Position numbers and translations under genes: made by a program
In this document: piece after piece, positions 7,578-16,323 of the stretch
Layout: each line of letters begins with the position of its first letter
Position numbering within the stretch: the first letter of the stretch is position 1
DNA from: Pseudomonadota bacterium
Lineage (GTDB): Bacteria > Desulfobacterota > Desulfobacteria > Desulfobacterales > Desulfosarcinaceae
Assembly: GCA_023435265.1 (NCBI GenBank)
Contig: JAEYRZ010000062.1
Coordinates: 1 to 43,218 of the forward strand
Reading direction: 5' to 3'
Length of the DNA stretch: 43,218 bases
Notes under the pieces: model-generated
Database searches by the model: none
What the model saw: the letters and a program-made list of their open reading frames with translations, nothing else
What the model was told of the DNA's origin: nothing

Positions 7578-8672
7578 ATGTCGATTTCACGCAGAAGATT
7601 TTTGGGCTGGATGGGGGCGGCGAGCCTGACCGGCGCCCTGGGCACCTCGGCCCGGGCCGCATCGAACCAGGAGTTCAAGGGCCACCCCGACAGCATGGCG
7701 GTGCTGCACGATATCACCCGCTGCATCGGCTGCCGCAAGTGCGAAGGCGCCTGCAATGCGGTCAACGAACTGCCCAAACCGGAAACCTCTTTCGACGACC
7801 TGAGCGTCCTGAATGCAAGGCGCCGTACGTCGGCCAAGTCCTACACGGTGGTCAACCAGTACACCGCCGACGATGCCGGACGGCCGGTGTACGCCAAAAT
7901 CCAGTGCAACCACTGCCTCGAACCGGCCTGCGCCTCGGCGTGCTTCGTCAAGGCGTTCACCAAAAATGCGGACGGTTCGGTGACCTACAATGCCGATCTG
8001 TGCGTCGGCTGCCGGTATTGTATGATCGCCTGCCCCTTCGAGATCCCGGCCTACGAGTATGACGAACCCTTCACCCCGCGCGTGATGAAATGCACCATGT
8101 GCCACCCGCGCATCCAGGAAGGCAAGCTGCCCGGCTGCGTGGAGTCCTGCCCCACAGAAGCGCTGGTCTTCGGCCGGCGCGATGAGTTGATCCGCGTGGC
8201 CCGCGAGCGCATCCGCGCCGTGCCCGGACGCTACATCGATCATATCTACGGCGAGACCGAGATGGGGGGCACCGCCTGGCTCTATCTCTCCGGCGTGTCC
8301 TTCGCCGAGGTGGGCAAACGCGAGGACCTGGGCAGCACCCCGGCGCCCAAGCTGACTTCGGGCGCACTGGGCGCCGTTCCCATGGTGGTCGGATTGTGGC
8401 CGGTGCTGTTGACCGGCATCTACGCCATCACCAAACGCAAAGAAAAAATCGCCGCGCAGGAACAGAACGCGGCCGTTGAAACGGCGGTCACCCAGGCCAA
8501 CGCCGAGGCGGCGGCCAAGCTCAAGGCCGCCCTGGAAAAGGCCGCCAAAGACAAGGATGCGGCTGTGGCCCGCGAGGTGAAGAAGGCGCTCGAGGAGGCC
8601 GAAAAGGCGCGCCTGGCGGCCGAAAAGGCGGAAGGTGCCGGCGACGGGAAGGACCATTCCCAGAATAATTAG
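7578..8672 (+). CDS. hmcB: HmcB, four-cluster ferredoxin-like subunit with a membrane anchor and charged tail
   Basis: This 364-residue protein starts at the ATG at 7578, 11 bases after hmcA. An RRRFLGWMG sequence at about 5-13 is a Tat-type signal. Four [4Fe-4S] motifs follow: CIGCRKCEGAC (C49-C59), CNHCLEPACASAC, CVGCRYCMIACP, and CTMCH...CVESCP, the pattern of NrfC/DmsB-type electron-transfer subunits. A hydrophobic segment at about 265-284 is a transmembrane anchor. The last 79 residues or so are rich in Ala, Lys and Glu with heptad character (coiled coil). HmcB passes electrons between HmcA and the quinone-interacting membrane subunits. If the N-terminus is exported, the tail should sit in the cytoplasm, towards HmcF. 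Confidence 0.93.
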   Translation: MSISRRRFLGWMGAASLTGALGTSARAASNQEFKGHPDSMAVLHDITRCIGCRKCEGACNAVNELPKPETSFDDLSVLNARRRTSAKSYTVVNQYTADDAGRPVYAKIQCNHCLEPACASACFVKAFTKNADGSVTYNADLCVGCRYCMIACPFEIPAYEYDEPFTPRVMKCTMCHPRIQEGKLPGCVESCPTEALVFGRRDELIRVARERIRAVPGRYIDHIYGETEMGGTAWLYLSGVSFAEVGKREDLGSTPAPKLTSGALGAVPMVVGLWPVLLTGIYAITKRKEKIAAQEQNAAVETAVTQANAEAAAKLKAALEKAAKDKDAAVAREVKKALEEAEKARLAAEKAEGAGDGKDHSQNN

Positions 8673-8730
8673 TTGACAGGCCGCTTGCCGCCACGCGGTT
8701 CAGGCAAGCACGACGCGAGGAGGAATTCGC

Positions 8731-9900
8731 ATGTCCCAACAAGCAGCCACTGCCCGCGGCAACATTTTTTCACCATTCAATGTGGTTGCCGGCATTATCG
8801 TGATCATCGGGCTCATCGTAACGGCCCTGCGCTTTACCGGAGGACTGGCCGTCACGACCAATCTTTCCGACAACAATCCGTGGGGCATCTGGATCGGCTT
8901 CGACCTGCTGGTCGGCGTCGCCCTGGCGGCCGGCGGCTACGTCACCTCCGCGGCCGTCTACATCTTCGGCATGAAGCGCTATCACTTCGCCGTGCGGCCC
9001 GCTATCCTGACCGGCTTCCTGGGGTACGCCCTGGTGGTCCTGGCCCTGCATTACGACGTGGGCCGGCCCTGGCGCCTGCCCTATCCTTTTCTGATGTCGC
9101 GCGGCACCACCTCGCTGCTCTTCGAAGTGGGCGCCTGCGTGGCGCTCTACCTGACCGTGCTCTTCATCGAGTTTTCGCCGGCCGCCATGGAATGGCTGGG
9201 ACTCAAAAAGGCGCGCAACACGGTCGTCAAGCTCACCATGCTGCTCACCATACTGGGCGTGATTCTCTCCACGCTGCACCAGAGTTCGCTGGGCGCCCTG
9301 TTCCTGATCGCCCCCTCGAAGCTGCATCCGCTCTGGTATTCGCCGTATATCCCGATCTATTTCTTCATCACCAGCATGATCGCGGGGCTCTCGATGGTGC
9401 TTTTCGAAGGCATGCTGTCGCACCGCTACTTCAAAGATAAAATGGACCACCACCACCGGGCGGCCGCGGATGATCTGGCCCTCGGGTTCGGCAAGGCGGC
9501 CGCCTGGATCCTGAGCGGCTATTTCATGATCAAGGTGATCGGCATCGCGGCCGACAACAACTGGCACTACCTGGCCACCGGCTGGGGGGCCTGGTACCTG
9601 GTCGAACTGCTCGGCTTCGTGGCCCTGCCGGCCCTGGGCTACATGATCGGCGTGCGCGAAAAGAAGGTCAAACTGATCCGCTGGACCGCTGTCTGGACGG
9701 TCCTGGGAATCGTTCTCAACCGCTTCAACATCTCCATGATCGCCTTCAACTGGCACCTGCCGTCCCAGGAGCGCTATTTCCCCTCCTGGATGGAGATCGC
9801 CATTTCGGTGTTCGTGGTCACCATCGGCCTTTTGGCCTTCCGCTTCATCGTGACCCGCATGCCGGTGCTGTACGAACATCCGGACTATGAAGCGCATTAA
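8731..9900 (+). CDS. hmcC: HmcC, NrfD/PsrC-type integral membrane subunit
   Basis: This 389-residue polytopic protein has about ten transmembrane helices, with segments such as VVAGIIVIIGLIVTALRF, GVALAAGGYVTSAAVYIF and WMEIAISVFVVTIGLLAF. It carries the NrfD-family pattern NNPWGIWIGFDLLVGVALAAGGY in helix 2 and RGTTSLLFEVGACVALY. An AGGAGG precedes the ATG. NrfD-like subunits bind menaquinone or conduct electrons and protons between a periplasmic Fe-S partner (here HmcB) and the membrane. Position and size match hmcC. The short His-rich cytoplasmic loop (DKMDHHHRAAADD) stands out. Confidence 0.94.
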   Translation: MSQQAATARGNIFSPFNVVAGIIVIIGLIVTALRFTGGLAVTTNLSDNNPWGIWIGFDLLVGVALAAGGYVTSAAVYIFGMKRYHFAVRPAILTGFLGYALVVLALHYDVGRPWRLPYPFLMSRGTTSLLFEVGACVALYLTVLFIEFSPAAMEWLGLKKARNTVVKLTMLLTILGVILSTLHQSSLGALFLIAPSKLHPLWYSPYIPIYFFITSMIAGLSMVLFEGMLSHRYFKDKMDHHHRAAADDLALGFGKAAAWILSGYFMIKVIGIAADNNWHYLATGWGAWYLVELLGFVALPALGYMIGVREKKVKLIRWTAVWTVLGIVLNRFNISMIAFNWHLPSQERYFPSWMEIAISVFVVTIGLLAFRFIVTRMPVLYEHPDYEAH

Positions 9901-9950
9901 CGCGGCACGCTCGGTTTTTCGCATCCAGCTTCGATGTGAGGAGTAGAAAC

Positions 9951-10076
9951 ATGGAAATTTTTTCGCTGCATGAATTCATGCTGCACACCAAAAACGTCAT
10001 TTATGTGATCATCGTCCTGATCCTTCTGGCCATGCCCGCGATCTGGCGTTTTCTGAACGGAGCAGACAACGATTGA
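9951..10076 (+). CDS. hmcD: HmcD, small single-span membrane subunit
   Basis: This 41-residue protein (MEIFSLHEFMLHTKNVIYV...) has one hydrophobic helix at about 16-33 and an acidic end (NGADND). GAGGAG lies about 10 bases before the ATG. Size, topology and position between hmcC and hmcE match HmcD, which is about 47 residues in Desulfovibrio. It is probably a structural subunit of the Hmc membrane complex; no cofactor ligands are evident. Confidence 0.85.
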   Translation: MEIFSLHEFMLHTKNVIYVIIVLILLAMPAIWRFLNGADND

Positions 10077-10115
10077 AAGGCGCCACTGCAACGGCGCGGA
10101 TTCAAGGAGTTCGCC

Positions 10116-10793
10116 ATGTATGAGTTCGTCACCGGCCCGCTGGCCTTACTCGCGTTCCTGATTTTCTTTATCGGGCTGATCTGGCGCTTCGTCTGGTATG
10201 TCAGGGGCCTGAACTGGCAAGCCGACCGGGTCACCTACAACTATAACGTGCGCCACGGCGTCAAGGGCGCGCTGCGCTCGATCGGCTACTGGCTGCTGCC
10301 TTTCGGAACCCACAGCTGGCGCTTCTATCCGATGTTCACGGTGCTGGTCTTCGTCTTCCACATCGGCCTGTTGATCGCACCGGTCTTTCTGCTCGGACAC
10401 AATATCCTGCTGCAGGAGCGCTGGGGCTTCAGCCTCCCGACCCTGCCCGAAGGGTTCACCGACGCCCTGACCGTCGCCATGCTGATCGCCGCGCTGTTCA
10501 TCCTGCTGCGGCGGATCGCCATGCCCCAGGTGCGCATCCTGACCACCGCCTACGACATCGCCCTGCTGCTGGTGGCCACGGCCCCTTTTCTGACCGGCTT
10601 TCTGGCCTACCATCACGTCGGCAACTATAACTTTTGGTTGATTTTGCACATTGTGTCGGGTGAAATCATGCTGATTGCCATTCCATTCACCAAGCTCTCC
10701 CACTTCCTGCTGTTTTTCCTTTCGAGGGCGCAGATCGGAATGGACTTCGGCATCAAACGCGGCGGCATGAAGAGCAAGGGCCTGTCGTGGTAA
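10116..10793 (+). CDS. hmcE: HmcE, NarI-like membrane subunit
   Basis: This 225-residue protein has five or six hydrophobic helices. Histidines sit in or near helices (RHGVKGALR, FVFHIGLLIAPVFLLGHN, FLAYHHVG, ILHIVSGEIMLIAIPFTKLSHF), as expected for a dihaem b-type subunit of the nitrate reductase gamma (NarI) family. An AAGGAG precedes the ATG. Within Hmc it would carry electrons across the membrane to HmcF at the cytoplasmic face. It is clearly related to TmcC at 41136-41795 (shared YGLRS/ALRSI, WLLPFGT/WLVPFGT, GEIML.AIPFT.LSH), so the Hmc and Tmc complexes share this module. Confidence 0.93.
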   Translation: MYEFVTGPLALLAFLIFFIGLIWRFVWYVRGLNWQADRVTYNYNVRHGVKGALRSIGYWLLPFGTHSWRFYPMFTVLVFVFHIGLLIAPVFLLGHNILLQERWGFSLPTLPEGFTDALTVAMLIAALFILLRRIAMPQVRILTTAYDIALLLVATAPFLTGFLAYHHVGNYNFWLILHIVSGEIMLIAIPFTKLSHFLLFFLSRAQIGMDFGIKRGGMKSKGLSW

Positions 10794-10875
10794 CGAGAAA
10801 ACCCATGCCACGGACGGTTCTCCGCACCCCCGCGGCCGAATACGGTAACCTTTCAGCGTAGGGAAGAAACATACA

Positions 10876-12258
10876 ATGCCCCAAGGAATCCTGTGCAACC
10901 GGCAACCGGTCAATACTCCCGAGCAGCTTCAGGCCCTTCTGGCCGACAAGAGCGGCAAACAATATTACGACGAAATGCGGCAGCTGGATGTCGATCACGC
11001 GGCATTGTGGGCCACCATCCAGAAATCGCTCAAATCGCGCCTGCGCACCTGGCTCGAGATCTGCGCGCACTGCGGCATGTGCGCCGAAAGCTGCTTTCTC
11101 TATCTCGCCAACAACCGCGACCCCAAACAGGTGCCGTCGTACAAGATACAATCCACCCTGGGCGAAATGGTGCGCCGCAAAGGCAAAGTGGACAATGACT
11201 TCATGCACTACTGCATGGACACGGCCTGGTCGAAATGCACCTGCTGCAACCGCTGCGCGCTTTACTGCCCCTTCGGCATCGACATGGGCGTGATGTTCGG
11301 CTACCTGCGCGGCCTCATGTTCAGCCAGGGGTTCGTGCCCTGGGAACTCAAAATCGGTTCGGGCATGCACCGCATCTACCGCGCGCAGATGGACGTCACC
11401 CCCGAGGACTGGGTCGAAACCTGCGAGTGGATGTGCGAGGAGAATCAGGAAGACTGGCCGGGCCTGGAGTTTCCGGTCGACAAACAGAACGCCGACATCA
11501 TGTACACGGTCAACGCCCGCGAGCCCAAGCACTACCCCGAAGACCTGGCCGAAGCGGCCATCCTGTTCCACCTCGCCGGCGAGAACTGGACCGTACCCAG
11601 CGTCGGCTGGGAAGAAACCAGTCTGGCGATGTTTGCCGGCGACTGGGAGGCCTGCAAGCTGCAGGTGCAGAATGTCTACGATGCCATGGAGCGGCTCAAG
11701 CCCAAGCGCATGGTGGTGACCGAGTGCGGCCATGCCTACCGCGCCACGGTCATCGAGGGTCCTTACTGGGCCGGCATCAAGACCGGCAAGACGCCGGTCG
11801 AATCGATCCACTACGTGGAGTGGGTCGCCGAAGCGCTGCGCACCGGCAAACTCAAGATCGATCCGGCCAAGAAGATCAAGGAGCCGGTGACCTACCAGGA
11901 TTCGTGCAACTACATCCGCAACGCCGGACTGGCCGACTGCGCCCGCGAGATCATGAGCTACATCGCCGAGGATTTCCGCGAAATGACGCCCAACCGCGAA
12001 CACAATTTCTGCTGCGGCGGCGGCGGCGGTTTCAACGGCATGGGCCGCTACCGCGAACAGCGCAATGTGGGCCTGAAGATCAAGCGCGACCAGATTCTGG
12101 CCACCGGAGCCAAACTGGTAATTTCCCCATGCCACAACTGCTGGGACGCCATCCGCGACATGGAGGAGATTTTCCACGTGGGGATCCGCTGGAGCTTTCT
12201 GAAGCCGCTGCTGCTGAAAATGGTCATCGTTCCGGATCATCTGAAACCGGAAGAATGA
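10876..12258 (+). CDS. hmcF: HmcF, cytoplasmic HdrD-like Fe-S/CCG protein
   Basis: This 460-residue protein has two N-terminal [4Fe-4S] motifs: CAHCGMCAESC (C63-C73), and CTCCNRCALYCP with an extra Cys (C121-C131). Two CCG-type domains follow, marked by ECGHAYRAT, DSCNY, FCCGGGGGFNG and SPCHNCWD. These are hallmarks of the HdrD/HdrB family, whose CCG domains bind noncubane [4Fe-4S] clusters. HmcF lies at the cytoplasmic face and passes electrons from HmcE to an unidentified soluble acceptor or enzyme. It is homologous to TmcB (41820-43166). It is the last canonical hmc gene; about 110 bases separate it from the next gene. Confidence 0.94.
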   Translation: MPQGILCNRQPVNTPEQLQALLADKSGKQYYDEMRQLDVDHAALWATIQKSLKSRLRTWLEICAHCGMCAESCFLYLANNRDPKQVPSYKIQSTLGEMVRRKGKVDNDFMHYCMDTAWSKCTCCNRCALYCPFGIDMGVMFGYLRGLMFSQGFVPWELKIGSGMHRIYRAQMDVTPEDWVETCEWMCEENQEDWPGLEFPVDKQNADIMYTVNAREPKHYPEDLAEAAILFHLAGENWTVPSVGWEETSLAMFAGDWEACKLQVQNVYDAMERLKPKRMVVTECGHAYRATVIEGPYWAGIKTGKTPVESIHYVEWVAEALRTGKLKIDPAKKIKEPVTYQDSCNYIRNAGLADCAREIMSYIAEDFREMTPNREHNFCCGGGGGFNGMGRYREQRNVGLKIKRDQILATGAKLVISPCHNCWDAIRDMEEIFHVGIRWSFLKPLLLKMVIVPDHLKPEE

Positions 12259-12369
12259 TGAATGCGTTAGGCGCTGAAGTTTGAGAAATCGTGAAAAGTT
12301 GAGCTCCAAAGCAATCGGACGAGGGGACGTTTACGACCTCATCAACTTAGCAAGAGACGAAACCCTACA

Positions 12370-12903
12370 ATGAACCAGGTGACGCTCGCCGCCGACGGAA
12401 CCCTGCTAGAGGCCGGAAAACCGGCCGCGCGGCCGCTCGCCTGCCTCGGGCATCAGGTGCGCCTGGATGCGGATTGCACGCTGCGCAGCTGGTTTCACAT
12501 GATCGAGCGCCACGCGCGGTTCCGCGAGTTGGGCGAATTTTTCGGGGTTCTGCGGGAGCAATACGGACGCTGTCCGGACCAAGACTGCCGGTGGCCCGAT
12601 TTCAGCGCCCTGGAATTTGCCAAAATCGTCGAAATGATCGGTTATCCTGGAGCGCCGCGCCTGGAGATCTACAATGCCCTGCAGGGCATCGCCGCCGGGG
12701 CCGGCGTCGAAATCCGGCATCTGCCGCTCGAAATGCTGCTCGATATGCCCTTGCGGCTGGGGCGGCTGCGGCACATGGTCTTCGGCGACCGGGTGGATAC
12801 CTTCACCTTCGACACCGTGTACACGCTCTTCGAATTCATCGACGGGATCGCCTGGGAACTCAGTTTTCACGGCACTCCGCCGGAATGCCAGATAAGGAGC
12901 TGA
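12370..12903 (+). CDS. Unrecognised 177-residue protein downstream of hmcF
   Basis: This soluble protein of mixed alpha/beta composition has no signal peptide or membrane span. Visible features are GHQVRLDADCTLRSWFHMIERH near the N-terminus, a CPDQDC pair at about residues 68-73 and a C-terminal FDTVYTLFEFIDGIAWELSFHG. The latter reads as a short beta/helix module and might be metal-binding. I do not recognise the family. It is followed two bases later by the UspA gene, so the two are almost certainly co-transcribed, probably with hmc. It may be an accessory or regulatory component of the Hmc region. The Shine-Dalgarno is weak. Confidence 0.7.
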   Translation: MNQVTLAADGTLLEAGKPAARPLACLGHQVRLDADCTLRSWFHMIERHARFRELGEFFGVLREQYGRCPDQDCRWPDFSALEFAKIVEMIGYPGAPRLEIYNALQGIAAGAGVEIRHLPLEMLLDMPLRLGRLRHMVFGDRVDTFTFDTVYTLFEFIDGIAWELSFHGTPPECQIRS

Positions 12904-12905
12904 CT

Positions 12906-13832
12906 ATGTTTAAAAAGATCCTGTTCGCCACAACCGCCTCGCCGGTCTGCGACAATGCCGCCAAAGTGGCATTCGATCTTGAGTTGAAGTGGGGCGCGCA
13001 GCTGAGCGTGTTCCATGTCCTGGGCATTCCCACCCGCGGCTACAGCCCCTTCATCACCGATGTGCGCACCGGCGAAGTCGAGCAGATCGACCCCGACTAC
13101 ATCGAGTGGGTCAAGGAAGAGATGAAGGCGACCTATGCCGAACTGCTCAAAGAGACGGACGACGTGATCCTGGACGCGGTCGTCGGTGTGCCCCACCGCG
13201 AAATTCTGCGCAAGGCGCGCGAGATCGACGCCGATATGATCGTCATGGGTGCCCACACCCGTCCCGAGGACGTGGGCGCCGCACGCTACCGCAGCGTGGT
13301 GGGCAGCACCATGCAGAAAGTGGCCAAGGGCGCGCGCTGTCCGGTGGTCATCATCAGCCGGCCGTGCACCACCTGCTGGAAGCTCTTTTCCAACATCGTC
13401 GTGGGCACCGACTTTTCCAAGGCGTCGCGGAGCGCTTTTCAGTGGGGCTATCGCCTGGCCAAGGAAGTCAATGCCAACCTGCACCTGTTCCATGCCGTGG
13501 ACCTGGGACAGAACGCCGCCGGAACCATCCGCTCGCAGGAAGATATCGAAAAATACATACAGGACGCGCGCGCCAGAATCGACAAGGACTATATCCCCAA
13601 GCTCAAGGGGTACGAAAAATTCAGCGTCGAGATCTGGGAAGGCACACCCTACGTCGAAATCCTCAAGTTCGCCCGCGACCGCAAGGCCGATCTGATCGTG
13701 ATGGCCCATCACACCCGCGAAATCGACGAGGAGGAGGCGCTGCTGGGCAGCACGGTCGAGCAGGTGGTGCTGCGTTCGTCCTGTCCCGTGGCCAGCGTCA
13801 ACCGTCCGGACAAAACCGCGGACACGCCCTGA
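12906..13832 (+). CDS. Tandem universal stress protein (UspA x2)
   Basis: This 308-residue protein starts at the ATG at 12906, just after the preceding stop. It has two UspA domains: the first (about 1-155) begins MFKKILFATTASPVCDNA and ends near VGSTMQKVAKGARCPVVIIS, and the second (about 163-300) begins FSNIVVGTDFSKASRSAF and ends near LGSTVEQVVLRSSCPV. The first domain's nucleotide loop (GAHTRPEDVGAARYRSVVGST) departs from the ATP-binding GxxGx9GS/T pattern. A CTTC pair sits in the linker between domains. Family members help cells under stress or starvation and often bind nucleotides. The position in the hmc transcript suggests a role in energy stress. Confidence 0.88.
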   Translation: MFKKILFATTASPVCDNAAKVAFDLELKWGAQLSVFHVLGIPTRGYSPFITDVRTGEVEQIDPDYIEWVKEEMKATYAELLKETDDVILDAVVGVPHREILRKAREIDADMIVMGAHTRPEDVGAARYRSVVGSTMQKVAKGARCPVVIISRPCTTCWKLFSNIVVGTDFSKASRSAFQWGYRLAKEVNANLHLFHAVDLGQNAAGTIRSQEDIEKYIQDARARIDKDYIPKLKGYEKFSVEIWEGTPYVEILKFARDRKADLIVMAHHTREIDEEEALLGSTVEQVVLRSSCPVASVNRPDKTADTP

Positions 13833-13873
13833 TGCGGCCGCCGACCCTCCGACCGGGAGGCGGGTGAAGCGCA

Positions 13874-14308
13874 ATGAACGCTGCCGAGCCGACACTCCGG
13901 AAAAAGCCTCTGATCCTGATCGTGGATGACGAGATGGACATGCGGATCTTCATGTCCACGCTTTTTCAGACCAGCGGCTTCAGCGCGGTGGCGGCCCGCG
14001 ACGGACGCCGCGGACTGGAAATGGCGCGCAGCGAAAAACCGGCTCTGATCGTTCTGGACGTCATGATGCCGGGCGAAGGCGGAGCCTTGATGTACAGCGC
14101 CCTCAAGGCCGATCCGGAGTTGAACCGCATTCCGGTCGTCATGCTGTCGGCGGTGGCCGAACCGACGTTCCGCCATTATCTGCAGATGCTCGGTGCGCAG
14201 ACCGGCCGCCCCGTCCCCGACCCCCAGGGCTACATGGAAAAACCACCCGATCCCGAGGCGTTGCTGGCGCTGGCGCAGCGCGTCCTGCAAACCGCCGGAA
14301 ACGGTTGA
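13874..14308 (+). CDS. Single-domain response regulator, Rrf1-like
   Basis: This 144-residue CheY-like receiver has no output domain. Acidic residues D18/D19 (LIVDDE), phospho-acceptor D62 (LIVLDVMMPG) and the conserved Lys in YMEKPPDP are present. The stretch after the beta4 Ser (LSAVAEPTFRHYLQMLGAQTGRPVPDP) is about ten residues longer than in CheY. In Desulfovibrio vulgaris the hmc operon ends with rrf1, a response regulator; this gene occupies a comparable position. It is related to the receiver at 31024-31410, which shares the AVAE extension. The kinase downstream starts about 35 bases later and is a likely partner. Confidence 0.87.
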   Translation: MNAAEPTLRKKPLILIVDDEMDMRIFMSTLFQTSGFSAVAARDGRRGLEMARSEKPALIVLDVMMPGEGGALMYSALKADPELNRIPVVMLSAVAEPTFRHYLQMLGAQTGRPVPDPQGYMEKPPDPEALLALAQRVLQTAGNG

Positions 14309-14342
14309 CCGTTCGGGTTTAACACTCTTTTTGCGAGTGCTC

Positions 14343-16304
14343 ATGACTCAATCCGCGATGCCCACATTGCTGCTGGTGGATGATGAAGAGGGAATCCGCA
14401 AGGTGCTGGGCATCGCGCTGGCCGATATCGGCTACCGGGTGATTGCGGCCGAAAACGGCCTGCAGGCGATGGACCTGTTCCGGCAGCATTCGCCGCCCAT
14501 CGTGATCACCGATATCAAGATGCCGGTCATGGACGGCATCGCGCTGCTCAAGGCGGTAAAAGACCACCGGCCGGAAACCGAAGTGATCGTATTGACCGGG
14601 CACGGCGACATGGATCTGGCCATCCAGTGCCTCAAGCTGGAGGCCACCGATTTCGTCACCAAGCCGATCAACGACGAAGCGCTGGATATCGCCCTCAAGC
14701 GGGCGCGCGAAAGAATCCAGATGCGTCTTCAGCTGCAGGAGTACACGGAAAACCTGGAACGGTTGGTGGCCGAAAAGTCGGCCAAGCTGGTCGAGATGGA
14801 ACGCCGCGCGGCCGTGGGCCAGACCCTGGACGGACTGGCCGCGGCCATGCGCCAGATGGCGGGCGACCTGGATGCGGACTTCGGCTATTTCAACGACCTG
14901 CCCTGCTTCGTCAGCCTGCACTCGCCGCGGCTGGAAATCGTGGCCGCCAACCAGCGGTTCATTGAAAGACTCGGCGACCGCATCGGGCACTCCAGCCGAT
15001 CGCTTTACACGGCCGCCGCCGGGGATCTCCCCCTCTCGCCGGCCGAGGAGACGTTCAAGAGCGGCCAGGGCCAGCGCACCGGCGCGCGGGTGCGCCTGCC
15101 GGACGGCACGGAAACGGCCGTCATCGTCCATACCGCCCCCATCCGCAATGCCGCCGGGGATGTCGAACTGGTGCTGGAAATCGCCGCCGATATTTCCGAG
15201 GTGCGCCGCCTGCAGGAGGAACTGCGCGCCACCCAGCAGCGTTATGAACAGCTCTTCAATGCGGCGCCCTGCTATATCTCCGTGCAGGACCGCGAAATGC
15301 GTATCGGCGCCGCAAACCGCCGTTTCCGCGACGATTTCGGCCAAATCGGCCGCGCCCGTTGCTATGAAATGTATCAGCAGCGCGAGGAACCCTGCCAGGA
15401 CTGCCCGGTCCAGAAAACCTTTCAAGACGGCAAACCGCACCAGTGCGAAATGGATGTCACCACGCCCGACGGCGAAAAGCACCGCATGCTGATCTGGACC
15501 GCCCCTTTGCCGGACAGCTCGGGAGCGATCACGCAGGTGATGGAGATGGCCACCGACATCACCGACCTGCGCCGCATGCAGGATCAGCTCAGCTCGCTGG
15601 GGCTGATGATCGGCTCGGTCTCGCACGCCATCAAGGGGCTGCTGACCGGCCTGGACGGCGGCATGTACCTGCTGGACAGCGGTTTCAGCAAATCGGACCT
15701 GAACCAGATCAAGGAGGGCTGGGAGATCGTGCGTCTGCTGATCGGACGCATCCGGCGCCTGGTACTCGACATCCTCTACTATGCCAAGGAGAAGGAGCTC
15801 AAATGGGAGCGCGTGGCCGCCCTCGATTTCGTCCGCGACGTGGCGGACCTGATCGCGCCCAAGGCCGCGCGTCACGGCGTCGAGCTGGTCTGCCGCTTCA
15901 GCGACCGGCTCAAAGAGATGGAGGTCGATGCCGGAATCGTGCGCGCCACGCTGACCAACATCCTCGAAAACGCGCTCGAGGCCTGCATCGTCGATACCGC
16001 CGGCGGCAAACGCCACCGCATCGACTTCGAAGTCTTTCCCGAGCGCCAGCACATCGTGTTCGAGGTGCAGGACAACGGCATCGGCATGGATGCCGAAACA
16101 CAGTCCAAGATTCTCACCCCGTTTTTTATTTCGCAGAAAAAAGAGGGCAGCGGCCTGGGCTTGTTCATGGCCAGCCAGATCCTGCAGCGCAATCACGGCC
16201 AGATCGCCCTGACCTCCACGCCCGGCAAGGGGACGCGCGTCACCATCCGCATTCCCCGCCGCCCCACGGTGGTTCCCGTCAAATACATTCCCCCCCGCAC
16301 GTGA
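14343..16304 (+). CDS. Soluble receiver-PAS-PAS-histidine kinase with a vestigial first phosphoacceptor helix
   Basis: This 653-residue protein has a receiver at 1-125 (D57 in ITDIKMPVMDG; K107), a coil (YTENLERLVAEKSAKL), and then a helix RRAAVGQTLDGLAAAMRQM. That helix aligns with the DHp helix of the kinase at 3678, but the phospho-acceptor His is Ala (A167). Two PAS domains follow (about 184-290 and 300-412). The second carries C340-x10-C351-x2-C354; the first aligns but has lost all three cysteines. A working HisKA with H428 (GSVSHAIKG) and HATPase_c (NILENALEA, DNGIGMD, GSGLGLF) end the protein. I start at the ATG at 14343; 14358 is an alternative. It probably partners the adjacent response regulator and senses a cytoplasmic redox or ligand signal. 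Confidence 0.87.
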   Translation: MTQSAMPTLLLVDDEEGIRKVLGIALADIGYRVIAAENGLQAMDLFRQHSPPIVITDIKMPVMDGIALLKAVKDHRPETEVIVLTGHGDMDLAIQCLKLEATDFVTKPINDEALDIALKRARERIQMRLQLQEYTENLERLVAEKSAKLVEMERRAAVGQTLDGLAAAMRQMAGDLDADFGYFNDLPCFVSLHSPRLEIVAANQRFIERLGDRIGHSSRSLYTAAAGDLPLSPAEETFKSGQGQRTGARVRLPDGTETAVIVHTAPIRNAAGDVELVLEIAADISEVRRLQEELRATQQRYEQLFNAAPCYISVQDREMRIGAANRRFRDDFGQIGRARCYEMYQQREEPCQDCPVQKTFQDGKPHQCEMDVTTPDGEKHRMLIWTAPLPDSSGAITQVMEMATDITDLRRMQDQLSSLGLMIGSVSHAIKGLLTGLDGGMYLLDSGFSKSDLNQIKEGWEIVRLLIGRIRRLVLDILYYAKEKELKWERVAALDFVRDVADLIAPKAARHGVELVCRFSDRLKEMEVDAGIVRATLTNILENALEACIVDTAGGKRHRIDFEVFPERQHIVFEVQDNGIGMDAETQSKILTPFFISQKKEGSGLGLFMASQILQRNHGQIALTSTPGKGTRVTIRIPRRPTVVPVKYIPPRT

Positions 16305-16323
16305 AGCAGGGGGGCGAGCGGAA

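Noticed and set aside
5455..7662. A 735-codon open frame on the minus strand
   Set aside because: It is antisense to the Rrf2 gene and to hmcA with its sixteen haem motifs.
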